Assembly (NCBI GenBank): GCA_947588845.1
Contig: CANQAR010000001.1
Location: forward strand, 62,001-126,000
Source of the DNA: an uncultured Lachnospiraceae bacterium
GTDB lineage: Bacteria > Bacillota > Clostridia > Lachnospirales > Lachnospiraceae
Length of the DNA stretch: 64,000 nt
Reading direction: 5' to 3'
Shown here: positions 7,963-15,954 of the stretch, one piece after another
How the letters are laid out: every line of letters begins with the position of its first letter
Numbering within the stretch: position 1 is the first letter of the stretch
Notes under the pieces: generated by a model
The model's input: only the letters and a program-made list of their open reading frames with translations
What the model was told of the DNA's origin: nothing
Databases searched by the model: none
Program-made: the position numbers and the translations under genes

Positions 7963-10530
7963 TCAGCTGCGGCCGCAGATCACATGATTTTTGACTCCGT
8001 CTACCCAGAGCCGGATATCGGACACTTCATAGACACGCAGAATGTCCGAGAGTTCCGCGTACTCAGGACATATTTTTCCAAACAGATTTTCCTGATCACA
8101 GAAATAATCACGCTCATAACGTCTGGTCCGGTAATCCCCGAAGACCGCGCCGTAGCAGATGTCAGCCTCAACGAGATCCTGGAACATATGGCTTCCGTAG
8201 CTGAGCTCCGGCATATAGCCTGCTCTCGTATCTGATACTTCGCAGATCGCGCAGAAACCGCAGATATCCACAAAGCGGACAGGGACGCCCAGTTCCGGCG
8301 AGGAGGTCCCGATGCGGCCCGGAACCGTCAGGAGCAGATTTTTTCCGCTGTTATTGTAATACCGGTTCACCGCGCCGATCGCGTCGGCGACAACCGGTTT
8401 TCTGACATGTTCGAATTCATAGTACGCCTTTGGTTCTACCTGGACAATCACGTCAATTTTTTTGTCGACAGATTTTCCCATTGAGGAATCTGTGATATCA
8501 AAAAAGACATCCTGCTCTTCCAGATCCGGAAGGACGATCATACCGCCTTCCTCTCCCACAAACAAAGGACGGCACTGCAGAAGATTTACAACAAAATCCT
8601 CCCCCTTGGCGAGGTTTACCGTATATTCAATGTCCACCGGATTCTCATAGGCATTCTGAAGACAATGCAGAATATCCTTCATCATCGACGTAAATCTCCG
8701 GTTTGCCAGAAGCCTCTGACAGCTCACAAAATAGACATCGCGGTAACGCCCGGTTTCCTGGAGACGTCCCTCCGCCTCGTAATCATGCTCCAGCACCGTA
8801 TTTTTGTACCAGTTCGGGAGAGACGGAAGCAGCTCTTCGAGCTTCACTTCGCAAAATTCATTTTTCATCATGTCAATGACGTCAATCCGATGCTGTGAGA
8901 ACCGGTGCTTATCCGCAATTTTCGTCAGCATTGTAACTTCCGGGCGGTCAAGATTTACGAGACGCGGATAATCATGCTCCGTCCGGTCAACAGCCTTTGT
9001 TCCAAGCCCCATGACGATGCGGAGCATCCCGGCAGCCGGATCCATATCCGGCATCCACTTGTAGGCGCTGTAACTGTATCCCACCCCTGCGACACACGGC
9101 AGATAATAATTTCCATAATAGGATCCCGAAACCCGCTGCACCAGAATCGCCATCTGCTCATCGCTGTTCGCAAGGCCTCTCATCCTGCGGTACTCCAGCG
9201 CGGACGGATCCATCGTACTTGCATAGACGGTCTTGACCGCCTGCTCAAAGACCTTCATACGCTCGTCAATGTCCCCCCGGTTCGGGCAGAACACGGATTC
9301 ATATTTTCCCGCGAAAGCATTGCCGAATCCATCTTCCAGCAGACTGGAGGAACGCACAATGATCGGATTCTGTCCAAAATATTCCAGCATGTTGCGGAAC
9401 TGTTCCCGTATGTTGTTGGGGAAGCCTCCGTTCAGCAGGGCAGTCTGCAGCTCGCCGGCCGCCTCCATATATCCTTCCTCCGTCTTCTGGCGGATTCTGG
9501 TCATCCAGCATCCGTTTGACACGATGTAGGTATAAAAGACATCCGATCCGATATAAAACGAATCGTGCTGTTCCATGTTGATCTCACATTCCGGCATGGT
9601 CTTCTCCACGATCTTGCGCGCAAGCAGCATCCCGCAGGCCTTGCCGCCGATCGAGCCGCTTCCGATCATCCGGTCGCGCAGCGCAAAATAATCGCCCGGT
9701 TCAAAATACTGCTTCAGCAGACGCTGCATCCTCTTATCATGCGTCATTGTGCTCTCAATAATCATATGTTCTGTTTCTTCCGTAAATGTCCCGTTCAGAT
9801 AGTCCATTTTCGCGCGCGACATAAACCGGTCGTGACTGTCGAACGACTGATCCTGCGTAAAGCGGGAAATCTTCTGGAGCAGATTATAGTACCGGCTTGT
9901 CTCCACTCCGTCGGTCAGAGGATGAAAACTGCCCGTCTCCGGGTCGTAGGAATGTGCCAGGAACATTGTGGAGGAATAGCGGTTCCAGACTTTCAGCGGG
10001 TGAAGGTACAGATTCTTTCCCTCGGAATAGACATCGAGCAGAAGCTGCGTCGTATCGCGGATGCGCGCCACCGCGTCAAAGGAATGTTTGCCGCGCATCA
10101 GCGGGAAAAATGCCACCGTATCAAGCTGGAACAGATAAGGACAGGTCACGCGGAAAAAATTGCCCATCATAAGATCCGTATACCAGGCAGACTGCAGTTC
10201 CGAGAGACTGTCAAAAACGTAAAATGCGTCGTATCCCTCTTCTGTGATCAGATTGTGGATCGCAACCGTGAACTGTTCAAAACCAAGATCCGGCTCAAAC
10301 CGGTGCACCTTCACGCCGTCCATCTCCGGAAGTATCGGAGGATGCTGCGCAAACCGGATATAATTGAGATTTCTTCCGTCGAGGACCGCCTGTTTTACAT
10401 ACGGCATGACAAAAAAACGAAATTCCTCCAGATCCGATACCTGCCATACTACATTGTCGCCGAGCCTGATGTAATCCAGAACCTGATCCATGCCCGGCAG
10501 TCCGCTTTTTATCTTGTCAAATGCTGCCAT
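7963..10530 (-). CDS. Degenerate KaiC-like domain fused to PEP/pyruvate-binding ATP-grasp domain
   Basis: 855 residues of unknown function. Residues about 1-230 begin SGLPGMDQVLDYIRLGDNVV, which aligns by eye with KaiC/RecA-type starts but has no Walker A loop; a Walker B-like AFYVFDSLSEL remains. Residues about 285-700 form a PPDK/PpsA-type N-terminal domain: GSGSIGGKACGMLLAR, PIIVRSSSLLEDGFGNAFAG, and a LLQCRPLF end motif. The phosphohistidine domain and the PEP-binding barrel of PpsA/PPDK are absent; about 130 residues of unassigned sequence replace them. It is therefore unlikely to be a normal PEP synthase. Cytoplasmic, monocistronic, divergent from citrate synthase. The ribosome site AAGGCGGAG supports the start. 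Confidence 0.85.
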   Translation of the reverse strand: MAAFDKIKSGLPGMDQVLDYIRLGDNVVWQVSDLEEFRFFVMPYVKQAVLDGRNLNYIRFAQHPPILPEMDGVKVHRFEPDLGFEQFTVAIHNLITEEGYDAFYVFDSLSELQSAWYTDLMMGNFFRVTCPYLFQLDTVAFFPLMRGKHSFDAVARIRDTTQLLLDVYSEGKNLYLHPLKVWNRYSSTMFLAHSYDPETGSFHPLTDGVETSRYYNLLQKISRFTQDQSFDSHDRFMSRAKMDYLNGTFTEETEHMIIESTMTHDKRMQRLLKQYFEPGDYFALRDRMIGSGSIGGKACGMLLARKIVEKTMPECEINMEQHDSFYIGSDVFYTYIVSNGCWMTRIRQKTEEGYMEAAGELQTALLNGGFPNNIREQFRNMLEYFGQNPIIVRSSSLLEDGFGNAFAGKYESVFCPNRGDIDERMKVFEQAVKTVYASTMDPSALEYRRMRGLANSDEQMAILVQRVSGSYYGNYYLPCVAGVGYSYSAYKWMPDMDPAAGMLRIVMGLGTKAVDRTEHDYPRLVNLDRPEVTMLTKIADKHRFSQHRIDVIDMMKNEFCEVKLEELLPSLPNWYKNTVLEHDYEAEGRLQETGRYRDVYFVSCQRLLANRRFTSMMKDILHCLQNAYENPVDIEYTVNLAKGEDFVVNLLQCRPLFVGEEGGMIVLPDLEEQDVFFDITDSSMGKSVDKKIDVIVQVEPKAYYEFEHVRKPVVADAIGAVNRYYNNSGKNLLLTVPGRIGTSSPELGVPVRFVDICGFCAICEVSDTRAGYMPELSYGSHMFQDLVEADICYGAVFGDYRTRRYERDYFCDQENLFGKICPEYAELSDILRVYEVSDIRLWVDGVKNHVICGRS

Positions 10531-10784
10531 ATTTCTCCGCCTTTCCGAAAATAATTATTATAGGAATAAAAAAACACGCCAAAAAAATTTGACGCGCCCT
10601 TTCGTATCATAACTTAATCCTGTTATTCTTTTGTTGTATTGTGTGCCTTTCGGCTTATGTTTTTTTATTATCTCATGTTTTTTCTCAGCAGTCAAGTACC
10701 GGATCTGCAAACATCCTGTTTTTTTGATCATTTGTTACAGTTCTTATCTTTTATTCTGCAGTCAGTAATTTTATATTTTTTTTA

Positions 10785-10813
10785 TTGGATTTTATATAAA
10801 ATTGTGATAGTAT
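10785..10813 (+). promoter_or_regulatory. Candidate promoter of gltA
   Basis: TTGGAT, 17-base spacer, TAGTAT. It implies a leader of roughly 240 bases before the TTG start at 11065. Confidence 0.55.
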
Positions 10814-10852
10814 AAAAAGTACTATTCCCGGTTTTCTTTTCAGATTTCTGTT

Positions 10853-10935
10853 CTCTCACAGGAAATTTCATCCTGCGAGAGAAAAAGCCTCCGGCTGGAT
10901 GCACAGCTCGCAGAGAGGAAACTGCTGCTTCGCAG
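10853..10935 (+). repeat. Palindromic repeat family B, copy B1
   Basis: About 80 bases nearly identical to B2 at 35498-35578, sharing CTCCGGCTGGATGC and CTCGCAGAGAGGAAACTGCT. It starts with a hairpin in which CTCTCACAGGA pairs with TCCTGCGAGAG (one mismatch). It lies inside the transcribed leader of gltA if the proposed promoter is right. Confidence 0.72.
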
Positions 10936-10993
10936 CCTGCTCGCGCGCAAAAAATGTCTTCTTCCCTCATGAGTGAGGGGCAGGGGAGTTGAT

Positions 10994-11012
10994 ATGCCGA
11001 AGGCATTTTTTT
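10994..11012 (+). terminator. Possible leader terminator before gltA
   Basis: ATGCC-GAA-GGCAT followed by an uninterrupted T tract, about 35 bases upstream of the gltA ribosome site. The stem is only five pairs, so it could be an attenuator or simply a weak hairpin. Confidence 0.4.
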
Positions 11013-11064
11013 ATTCAGAATCTGTAAGAAAGTACAGGAATGAAATGAAAAGGAGGTAACTGAT

Positions 11065-12432
11065 TTGAGTGAACTTCAATATTCTGAAATTACTCCCGAA
11101 CTGCTCCGGTTATCAAAGCTTTGCACCAGCGCGAGCGAGATCAACCCCGAGCTGTATTTTGAATACGACGTCAAACGAGGCCTGCGGGATCTTAACGGCA
11201 AAGGAGTCCTTGCCGGACTTACAGAGATTTCCGAAGTCTGCTCCAGGGAACTCATCGACGGAAAAGAGGTTCCCTGCCGCGGACAACTCTACTACCGCGG
11301 ACATAACATCCGGGATCTTGTAAAGGGTTTCATTTCTGAAGACCGGTTTGGTTATGAGGAGATCGCCTATCTTCTCCTGTTTGGAAAACTCCCGAAACGC
11401 AGAGAACTGGAAGAATTCTCCGGAATTCTTGCCCGCTACCGTCAGCAGCTTCCCTCCGGATTCGTCCGGGATATTATCATGAAAGCGCCGAGCAGCGATA
11501 TGATGAACACCCTTGCCCGCAGTGTTCTTACTTTATATTCCTATGATGACCGGGCTGACGATATATCAATCCCCAACGTTCTCCGCCAGTGTCTGCAGAT
11601 GATCAGCATTTTCCCTCTTCTCTCTGTATACGGTTATCAGACGTATCAGCATTATTACAACAATAAAAGCCTTTACATCCATTCCCCGCTCGAAGAACTT
11701 TCCTTTGCGGAGAACATTCTGCATATCCTGCGTCCGGACAGCAGTTATTCCGCTCTCGAGGCGAAAATTCTCGATCTCGCTCTCGTCCTGCACATGGAAC
11801 ACGGCGGAGGAAATAACTCTACTTTCACAACCCATGTTATATCTTCATCCGGCACGGATACGTATTCTGTCATGGCAGCGTCCCTTGGCTCGCTCAAAGG
11901 TCCGCGGCATGGCGGCGCCAACATAAAAGTAGCTCAGATGTTCGAGGATATGAAGAACAACATAAAGGACTGGGAAGATGAGGATGAGATCCGGAATTAT
12001 CTGCGGGCCCTGCTGAACCGCGACGCTTTCGACCATTCCGGACTGATTTATGGAATCGGACATGCCGTATATTCTCTCTCAGATCCGCGTGCCGAGATAT
12101 TCAAGTCCTTTGTCGGCAAACTGAGCGCCGAAAAGGGATGCGAACGGGAGTTTGCACTTGCTTCCACGGTGGAACGGCTTGCCCCCGAAGTGATCGGAGA
12201 AGTACGGAAAATTTACAAAGGCGTCAGCGCCAACGTGGATTTCTACAGCGGATTTGTCTACAACATGATGGATCTTCCGATGGAACTGTACACGCCGATC
12301 TTTGCCATGGCGCGTATTGTCGGCTGGAGCGCGCATCGGATTGAGGAGCTTGTCAATAACGGAAAGATCATCCGTCCGGCTTACCTGAACATCAAAGACC
12401 GTGTCAAATATATTCCTCTCGCGAAAAGATAA
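11065..12432 (+). CDS. gltA: Citrate synthase
   Basis: 455 residues. Condenses acetyl-CoA and oxaloacetate, here most likely for glutamate supply via a partial citric acid cycle in an anaerobe. Catalytic landmarks are in order: histidine in LHMEHGGGNNS (about 245), histidine in GPRHGGAN (about 281) and aspartate in SANVDFYSGF (about 390). The start is TTG with AGGAGG eight bases upstream. A methylcitrate synthase side activity cannot be excluded from sequence. No aconitase or isocitrate dehydrogenase gene follows it in this window; it is a single-gene unit with a strong terminator. Confidence 0.93.
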   Translation: MSELQYSEITPELLRLSKLCTSASEINPELYFEYDVKRGLRDLNGKGVLAGLTEISEVCSRELIDGKEVPCRGQLYYRGHNIRDLVKGFISEDRFGYEEIAYLLLFGKLPKRRELEEFSGILARYRQQLPSGFVRDIIMKAPSSDMMNTLARSVLTLYSYDDRADDISIPNVLRQCLQMISIFPLLSVYGYQTYQHYYNNKSLYIHSPLEELSFAENILHILRPDSSYSALEAKILDLALVLHMEHGGGNNSTFTTHVISSSGTDTYSVMAASLGSLKGPRHGGANIKVAQMFEDMKNNIKDWEDEDEIRNYLRALLNRDAFDHSGLIYGIGHAVYSLSDPRAEIFKSFVGKLSAEKGCEREFALASTVERLAPEVIGEVRKIYKGVSANVDFYSGFVYNMMDLPMELYTPIFAMARIVGWSAHRIEELVNNGKIIRPAYLNIKDRVKYIPLAKR

Positions 12433-12436
12433 TTTT

Positions 12437-12495
12437 CGCGCCGGGTGCCTCATTCCAGAAGGGAAGAACTCCCTGTGAGGCAGAAACCCGGCGCG
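12437..12495. terminator. Strong hairpin terminator between gltA and the small membrane protein
   Basis: CGCGCCGGGT pairs with ACCCGGCGCG, enclosing GCCTCA/TGAGGC and an inner GGGA/TCCC stem. A T-rich stretch follows on plus about 10 bases later. Probably bidirectional between convergent genes. Confidence 0.65.
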
Positions 12496-12560
12496 TGTCG
12501 GCCTGTTTTTCTGCGTCTTTTATTTTCGGATACGCTTCCGGGCATTTTGTACCGGACAGC

Positions 12561-12926
12561 TTATTTTTTCAGTCCCCAGTACTTCTCCACCGCTTTTTTT
12601 ACGGTTATCCCGTACCAGACGAGAATGATCAGGAAAAGCAACGTGATTACAAGATACGCGTTCTCCGAGAGAATCCCCATGTAATCCACCGCAAGCCCAA
12701 GCAGCCCGCTCAGAAGGCAGATAATTCCAAGCAGCATAAACCGGGGGCTCACGTGGTTGATATAGCCGTCTTTGTCCAGACATTTTTCCGGATCAATCCC
12801 CTGCGGAAGAAACATTCCGCCCCGGATCTCGCGCGTTGTCTTCATCTGAAACCACGTATACAGAATATACCCTCCGAAAATCGTAATCAGCACATCAAAG
12901 ATTCCGCTGACTGAAGATGTTCCCAT
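12561..12926 (-). CDS. Small membrane protein of unknown function
   Basis: 121 residues, not recognised. One hydrophobic segment at the N terminus (about 6-26) and two near the C terminus (about 64-82 and 89-107), separated by a soluble loop that includes GGMFLPQGIDPEKC. The start is supported by AAAGGAG six bases upstream. It begins 24 bases after the thrC stop, so it is probably co-transcribed with thrC, but nothing ties it functionally to threonine synthesis. Confidence 0.7.
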   Translation of the reverse strand: MGTSSVSGIFDVLITIFGGYILYTWFQMKTTREIRGGMFLPQGIDPEKCLDKDGYINHVSPRFMLLGIICLLSGLLGLAVDYMGILSENAYLVITLLFLIILVWYGITVKKAVEKYWGLKK

Positions 12927-12949
12927 ATTTTTCTCCTTTCCACAATCCT

Positions 12950-14437
12950 TCAGGAGAGAAGGAATCGCTTCACCGCCGCTTCCATCTCGTTTATTTCAAT
13001 CACCTGATCATGGAGCACCGAAGCTGTCCGGATTTCCTCGATCGCAGCAGGTATTTTAACGCCGCTGGTATCTGAAAGCCGGTCGATCAGTTCAAAATCT
13101 CCCAGACCTGCACAGGACGGGTCAATCGCCTGCATAACGCTGCGCGCAAATTTATATGGACTCGCCGTCGAAGCGATGACTGATTTTGCACTGTCTCCGG
13201 ATGTCTGACGATAGCTGTGATACACATGGGAGGCCACCGCCGTATGGGTATCAATCACATAATGCTCCTTCTCATACAGACGTCTGATCTCATCAGCCGT
13301 CTGTTCTTCCGTCGCATACCCTCCGACGAAATCAGAGAGACCTGTTTTCATCTCTTCCGTGATTCTGTAGGAACCTGTCTTTGTGAGAGCTTCCATAAAA
13401 GCGGCATTTTTTTCGGCATCCTCTCCCGCAATCCGGTAAATCAGACGTTCCAGATTGCTTGAGATCAGAATATCCATGGACGGAGACGAAGTCAGGTGAA
13501 ACTCTCTGTTCCTGTCGTACACTCCGCTTTCAAAAAAATCAAACAGAACTTTATTTTCATTGGAAGCACAGATCAGTCTGCCGATCGGGAGCCCCATGTT
13601 CTTTGCGTAAAACGCAGCAAGTATGTTCCCGAAATTTCCGGTCGGAACAACCACATTGATCTTCTCGCCTTCCGCAATCTTTCCCATGGAAAGCAGTCTG
13701 CCGTAAGCGTAGACATAGTAGACAACCTGCGGAACCAGCCTGCCGATGTTGATCGAGTTCGCAGAGGAAAAACAGAATCCTTTCTGATCAAGCTCTTTTT
13801 TCAATTCACGGTCCGCAAATAACTTCTTTACCCCGGTCTGCGCGTCGTCAAAGTTTCCTCTGATTCCGATAACACAGGTATTTTTCCCCTTCTGTGTCAC
13901 CATCTGGCGCTCCTGTATCGGACTCACGCCGTTCTTCGGATAAAATACGATGATTCTCGTCCCCGGCACATCGGCAAATCCGGCCAGCGCCGCCTTGCCT
14001 GTATCGCCGGAAGTAGCCGTCAGAATCACGATCTCATGTTTCTCCTGATTTTTGGCAGCGGCTGTCGTCATCAGATAAGGAAGTATCGAGAGCGCCATAT
14101 CCTTGAACGCAATCGTTGACCCATGGAATAATTCAAGATAATATGCTCCATCCGCCTCTCTCAGCGGAGCAATCTCCTCCGTATCAAACTTGCTGTCGTA
14201 CGCGTGGCTGATGCAGTATCTGAGCTCCTCCTCGGTGTAATCCGTAAGAAATTTTTTCATGACCGCAAGCGCCGTCTCCTGATAAGTCATATCCGCAAGT
14301 TCCGAAAGCGGAATATCCAGCGCGGGAATCTGCTCCGGAACATACAGTCCGCCATCCTCAGCCAGACCATTCAGGACCGCCCGGGATGCCGTCACCTGAT
14401 TTTGTGCATTTCTTGTACTTTTGTACATGATATCCAT
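12950..14437 (-). CDS. thrC: Threonine synthase
   Basis: Converts O-phosphohomoserine to threonine using PLP. The N terminus KSTRNAQNQVTASRAVLNGL and the PLP lysine at about K112 in GSTIAFKDMALS are typical of the long bacterial class. TATSGDTGKAALAGF and VPTGNFGNILAAFYAK form the cofactor and phosphate sites. I place the start at the ATG at 14437 (495 residues; AAGGGTGGA upstream) rather than the track start. It is transcribed from TTGCAA-17-TATGAT with a leader of about 160 bases containing repeat C2. No homoserine kinase or dehydrogenase gene is adjacent. Confidence 0.94.
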   Translation of the reverse strand: MDIMYKSTRNAQNQVTASRAVLNGLAEDGGLYVPEQIPALDIPLSELADMTYQETALAVMKKFLTDYTEEELRYCISHAYDSKFDTEEIAPLREADGAYYLELFHGSTIAFKDMALSILPYLMTTAAAKNQEKHEIVILTATSGDTGKAALAGFADVPGTRIIVFYPKNGVSPIQERQMVTQKGKNTCVIGIRGNFDDAQTGVKKLFADRELKKELDQKGFCFSSANSINIGRLVPQVVYYVYAYGRLLSMGKIAEGEKINVVVPTGNFGNILAAFYAKNMGLPIGRLICASNENKVLFDFFESGVYDRNREFHLTSSPSMDILISSNLERLIYRIAGEDAEKNAAFMEALTKTGSYRITEEMKTGLSDFVGGYATEEQTADEIRRLYEKEHYVIDTHTAVASHVYHSYRQTSGDSAKSVIASTASPYKFARSVMQAIDPSCAGLGDFELIDRLSDTSGVKIPAAIEEIRTASVLHDQVIEINEMEAAVKRFLLS

Positions 14438-14467
14438 TCTGTCATCCACCCTTTTCTTTTCTGTCTT

Positions 14468-14540
14468 ATGCGCAGGCCCCATATGGAGAATAATGCGGGC
14501 CGCGCGGGCGAGCAGGAGGAAAAACCGTTTCCTGCCCGAT
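14468..14540 (+). repeat. Two-hairpin repeat family C, copy C2
   Basis: Starts ATGCGCAGGCCC and ends with GCAGGAGG...CCTGCCCGATTTTT. It lies in the thrC leader, in the orientation opposite to thrC. The GATTTTT after the second hairpin would make a terminator for plus-strand transcription. Confidence 0.65.
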
Positions 14541-14599
14541 TTTTACAGCGGCAGCGCTGCAGCCGGATATCCGCTTCATCTGCCGCCGGCATGTTTCCC

Positions 14600-14628
14600 A
14601 TCATAACACATGAAAAGAACTGTTGCAA
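14600..14628 (-). promoter_or_regulatory. Promoter of thrC
   Basis: Minus-strand TTGCAA (14628-14623), 17-base spacer, TATGAT (14605-14600). Confidence 0.7.
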
Positions 14629-14688
14629 CAACAGAATGCCCTGCAGCCAATACCGGCCTGCTCTTTAGAGACAGGAACCATAACTTTT

Positions 14689-15507
14689 TTATTCTGCGAA
14701 GGTGTAGTATTCATGTCCTCCATATTCGAACAGTTTCACCAGAGAATTGTCAAACCAGGCCGTGCTTGACGCCTCCGAAGAATCTCTTGCCAGGAAAAAA
14801 AGCGCTCCCTGCGAATAATCCTCTCCCGCAAGTACACGGTCGACAGCCTCAATGGTCGATTCCGTGACGACACAGTTATAAATCCTGCCGTCCTGCGTTG
14901 GCTGAAACTGCGCGGCTCCTCCTGTCTTCTGCCAGATTACCTCTGAGATCGTATCAGGAAAACGTGCGTCCGCAACGCGGTTCAGAACAACACCCGCAAC
15001 AATCATCTTGCTTTTGACATCTCCTCCGGTCGCCTCCGCCTCCACAAGCCTGAGCAGCGTATCATAATCATCCTTCGATATGCGGCTGGCTTCCACCATC
15101 TTTACAGCGTAATATCCGACTTCAGAAACCTTTTTCGATCCCTGCTCCATCATCGCCTGATGGAACAAAAGCTTGGGAACTCCGTTAAGACCTGCAAGAA
15201 CCTCACTGCCGTCATCTGTCACGTGGTAAATACTGACATTTCTTGAATAATCTTCCATATCAGTCACACTGTTTACAACACCCATCAGACCGGCCTGAAA
15301 ATTTTCCTGAAATCCGTTTTCTCCTGATCTCGCGTTCACCGTGTATACTTTTCCGCTGTTCCCGGTCCTGTACCCGGAAACCGCGAACGCCACTGCTCCG
15401 ACCATAGCGATACCTGCAAAAATCAGGGAAATATCTCTCAGATAAAATCTGACAATGCGCTGTAAAAAACCAGGAAATGTCCTTTTTTTTCTTTTTCTCG
15501 GCCTCAT
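14689..15507 (-). CDS. SleB-type cell wall hydrolase, membrane anchored
   Basis: 272 residues from the ATG at 15507, which has AGGAG six bases upstream. The track start lies on top of the promoter and cannot be right. Layout: a very basic N terminus (RPRKRKKR), one membrane segment at about 27-50, a linker, then a Hydrolase_2 (SleB/CwlJ) domain with LVEAEATGGDVKSKMIVAGV, catalytic Glu in that motif, and AAQFQPTQDGRIY. SleB enzymes are lytic transglycosylases acting on spore cortex; membrane-anchored vegetative relatives are common in clostridia. No spore gene is adjacent, so spore versus vegetative use is open. Confidence 0.85.
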   Translation of the reverse strand: MRPRKRKKRTFPGFLQRIVRFYLRDISLIFAGIAMVGAVAFAVSGYRTGNSGKVYTVNARSGENGFQENFQAGLMGVVNSVTDMEDYSRNVSIYHVTDDGSEVLAGLNGVPKLLFHQAMMEQGSKKVSEVGYYAVKMVEASRISKDDYDTLLRLVEAEATGGDVKSKMIVAGVVLNRVADARFPDTISEVIWQKTGGAAQFQPTQDGRIYNCVVTESTIEAVDRVLAGEDYSQGALFFLARDSSEASSTAWFDNSLVKLFEYGGHEYYTFAE

Positions 15508-15582
15508 CTTGTACTCCTGCTTCATATATGTGATTACGTCAGAATGTCTCCTATTCAGTTTCATTTTCTGCAGCGTATCTAT

Positions 15583-15612
15583 ATTATATATAATGTCGGT
15601 TCTTCCTGTCAA
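15583..15612 (-). promoter_or_regulatory. Promoter of the SleB-like gene
   Basis: Minus-strand TTGACA (15612-15607), 18-base spacer, TATAAT (15588-15583), followed by a leader of about 70 bases to the AGGAG/ATG at 15507. Confidence 0.8.
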
Positions 15613-15847
15613 TACTTCGTTTACAGTTTCGTAATATTTTATTTGAGCGCCAAAATATCGGGCCTTGTTACTGTAAATAATATATAATTTTTTAAGATTT
15701 TATCTGCTTGTTTTTATATATATTCCCTATATTGAAAATATTGCTTTGTCAATATGCACAAACACTCTGATTTGATTTTTTACGACAATATAAAAATATG
15801 TTTTCATTTTTTAATATTTAGTTAATATTTACGTAATATTATAAAAA

Positions 15848-15932
15848 TCGGGCAGGAGGCGTTTTTTTCCTCACTGCCCGCCGCGCGGCCCAGGTGCTGC
15901 GTCAGCAGCTGGTTTCCCTGCCTGGGCCTGCC
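15848..15932 (-). repeat. Family C repeat C3, serving as leuA terminator
   Basis: Inverted copy. Read with leuA it gives hairpin 1 (CCCAGG...CCTGGG around CAGCTGCTG) and hairpin 2 (GGGCAGTGAGG...CCTCCTGCCC) followed by GATTTTTAT. That is a complete intrinsic terminator starting about 20 bases after the leuA stop. Confidence 0.7.
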
Positions 15933-15954
15933 CTCATTCTGTCCTGTATCCGGT

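Larger units (their letters stand above)
10531..11064. other. 534-base divergent intergenic region with leader of gltA
   Basis: Holds a TATAAT box for the leftward gene (10562-10557; its -35 is unclear), an AT-rich centre, a promoter for gltA at 10785-10813, repeat copy B1, a CCCTC/GAGGG hairpin near 10970, and a short hairpin followed by seven Ts just before the gltA ribosome site. No gene is seen. Confidence 0.6.
15508..15954. other. 447-base intergenic region between sleB-like gene and leuA
   Basis: Contains the promoter of the SleB-like gene, an AT-rich tract with three near-repeats of TTAATATTTA/TAATATT around 15808-15840, and repeat C3, which forms the leuA terminator. No coding sequence is seen. 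Confidence 0.6.

Noticed and set aside
10734-10745. GTTACAGTTC match to the end of family A
   Set aside because: Only ten bases match and no other part of the element follows.
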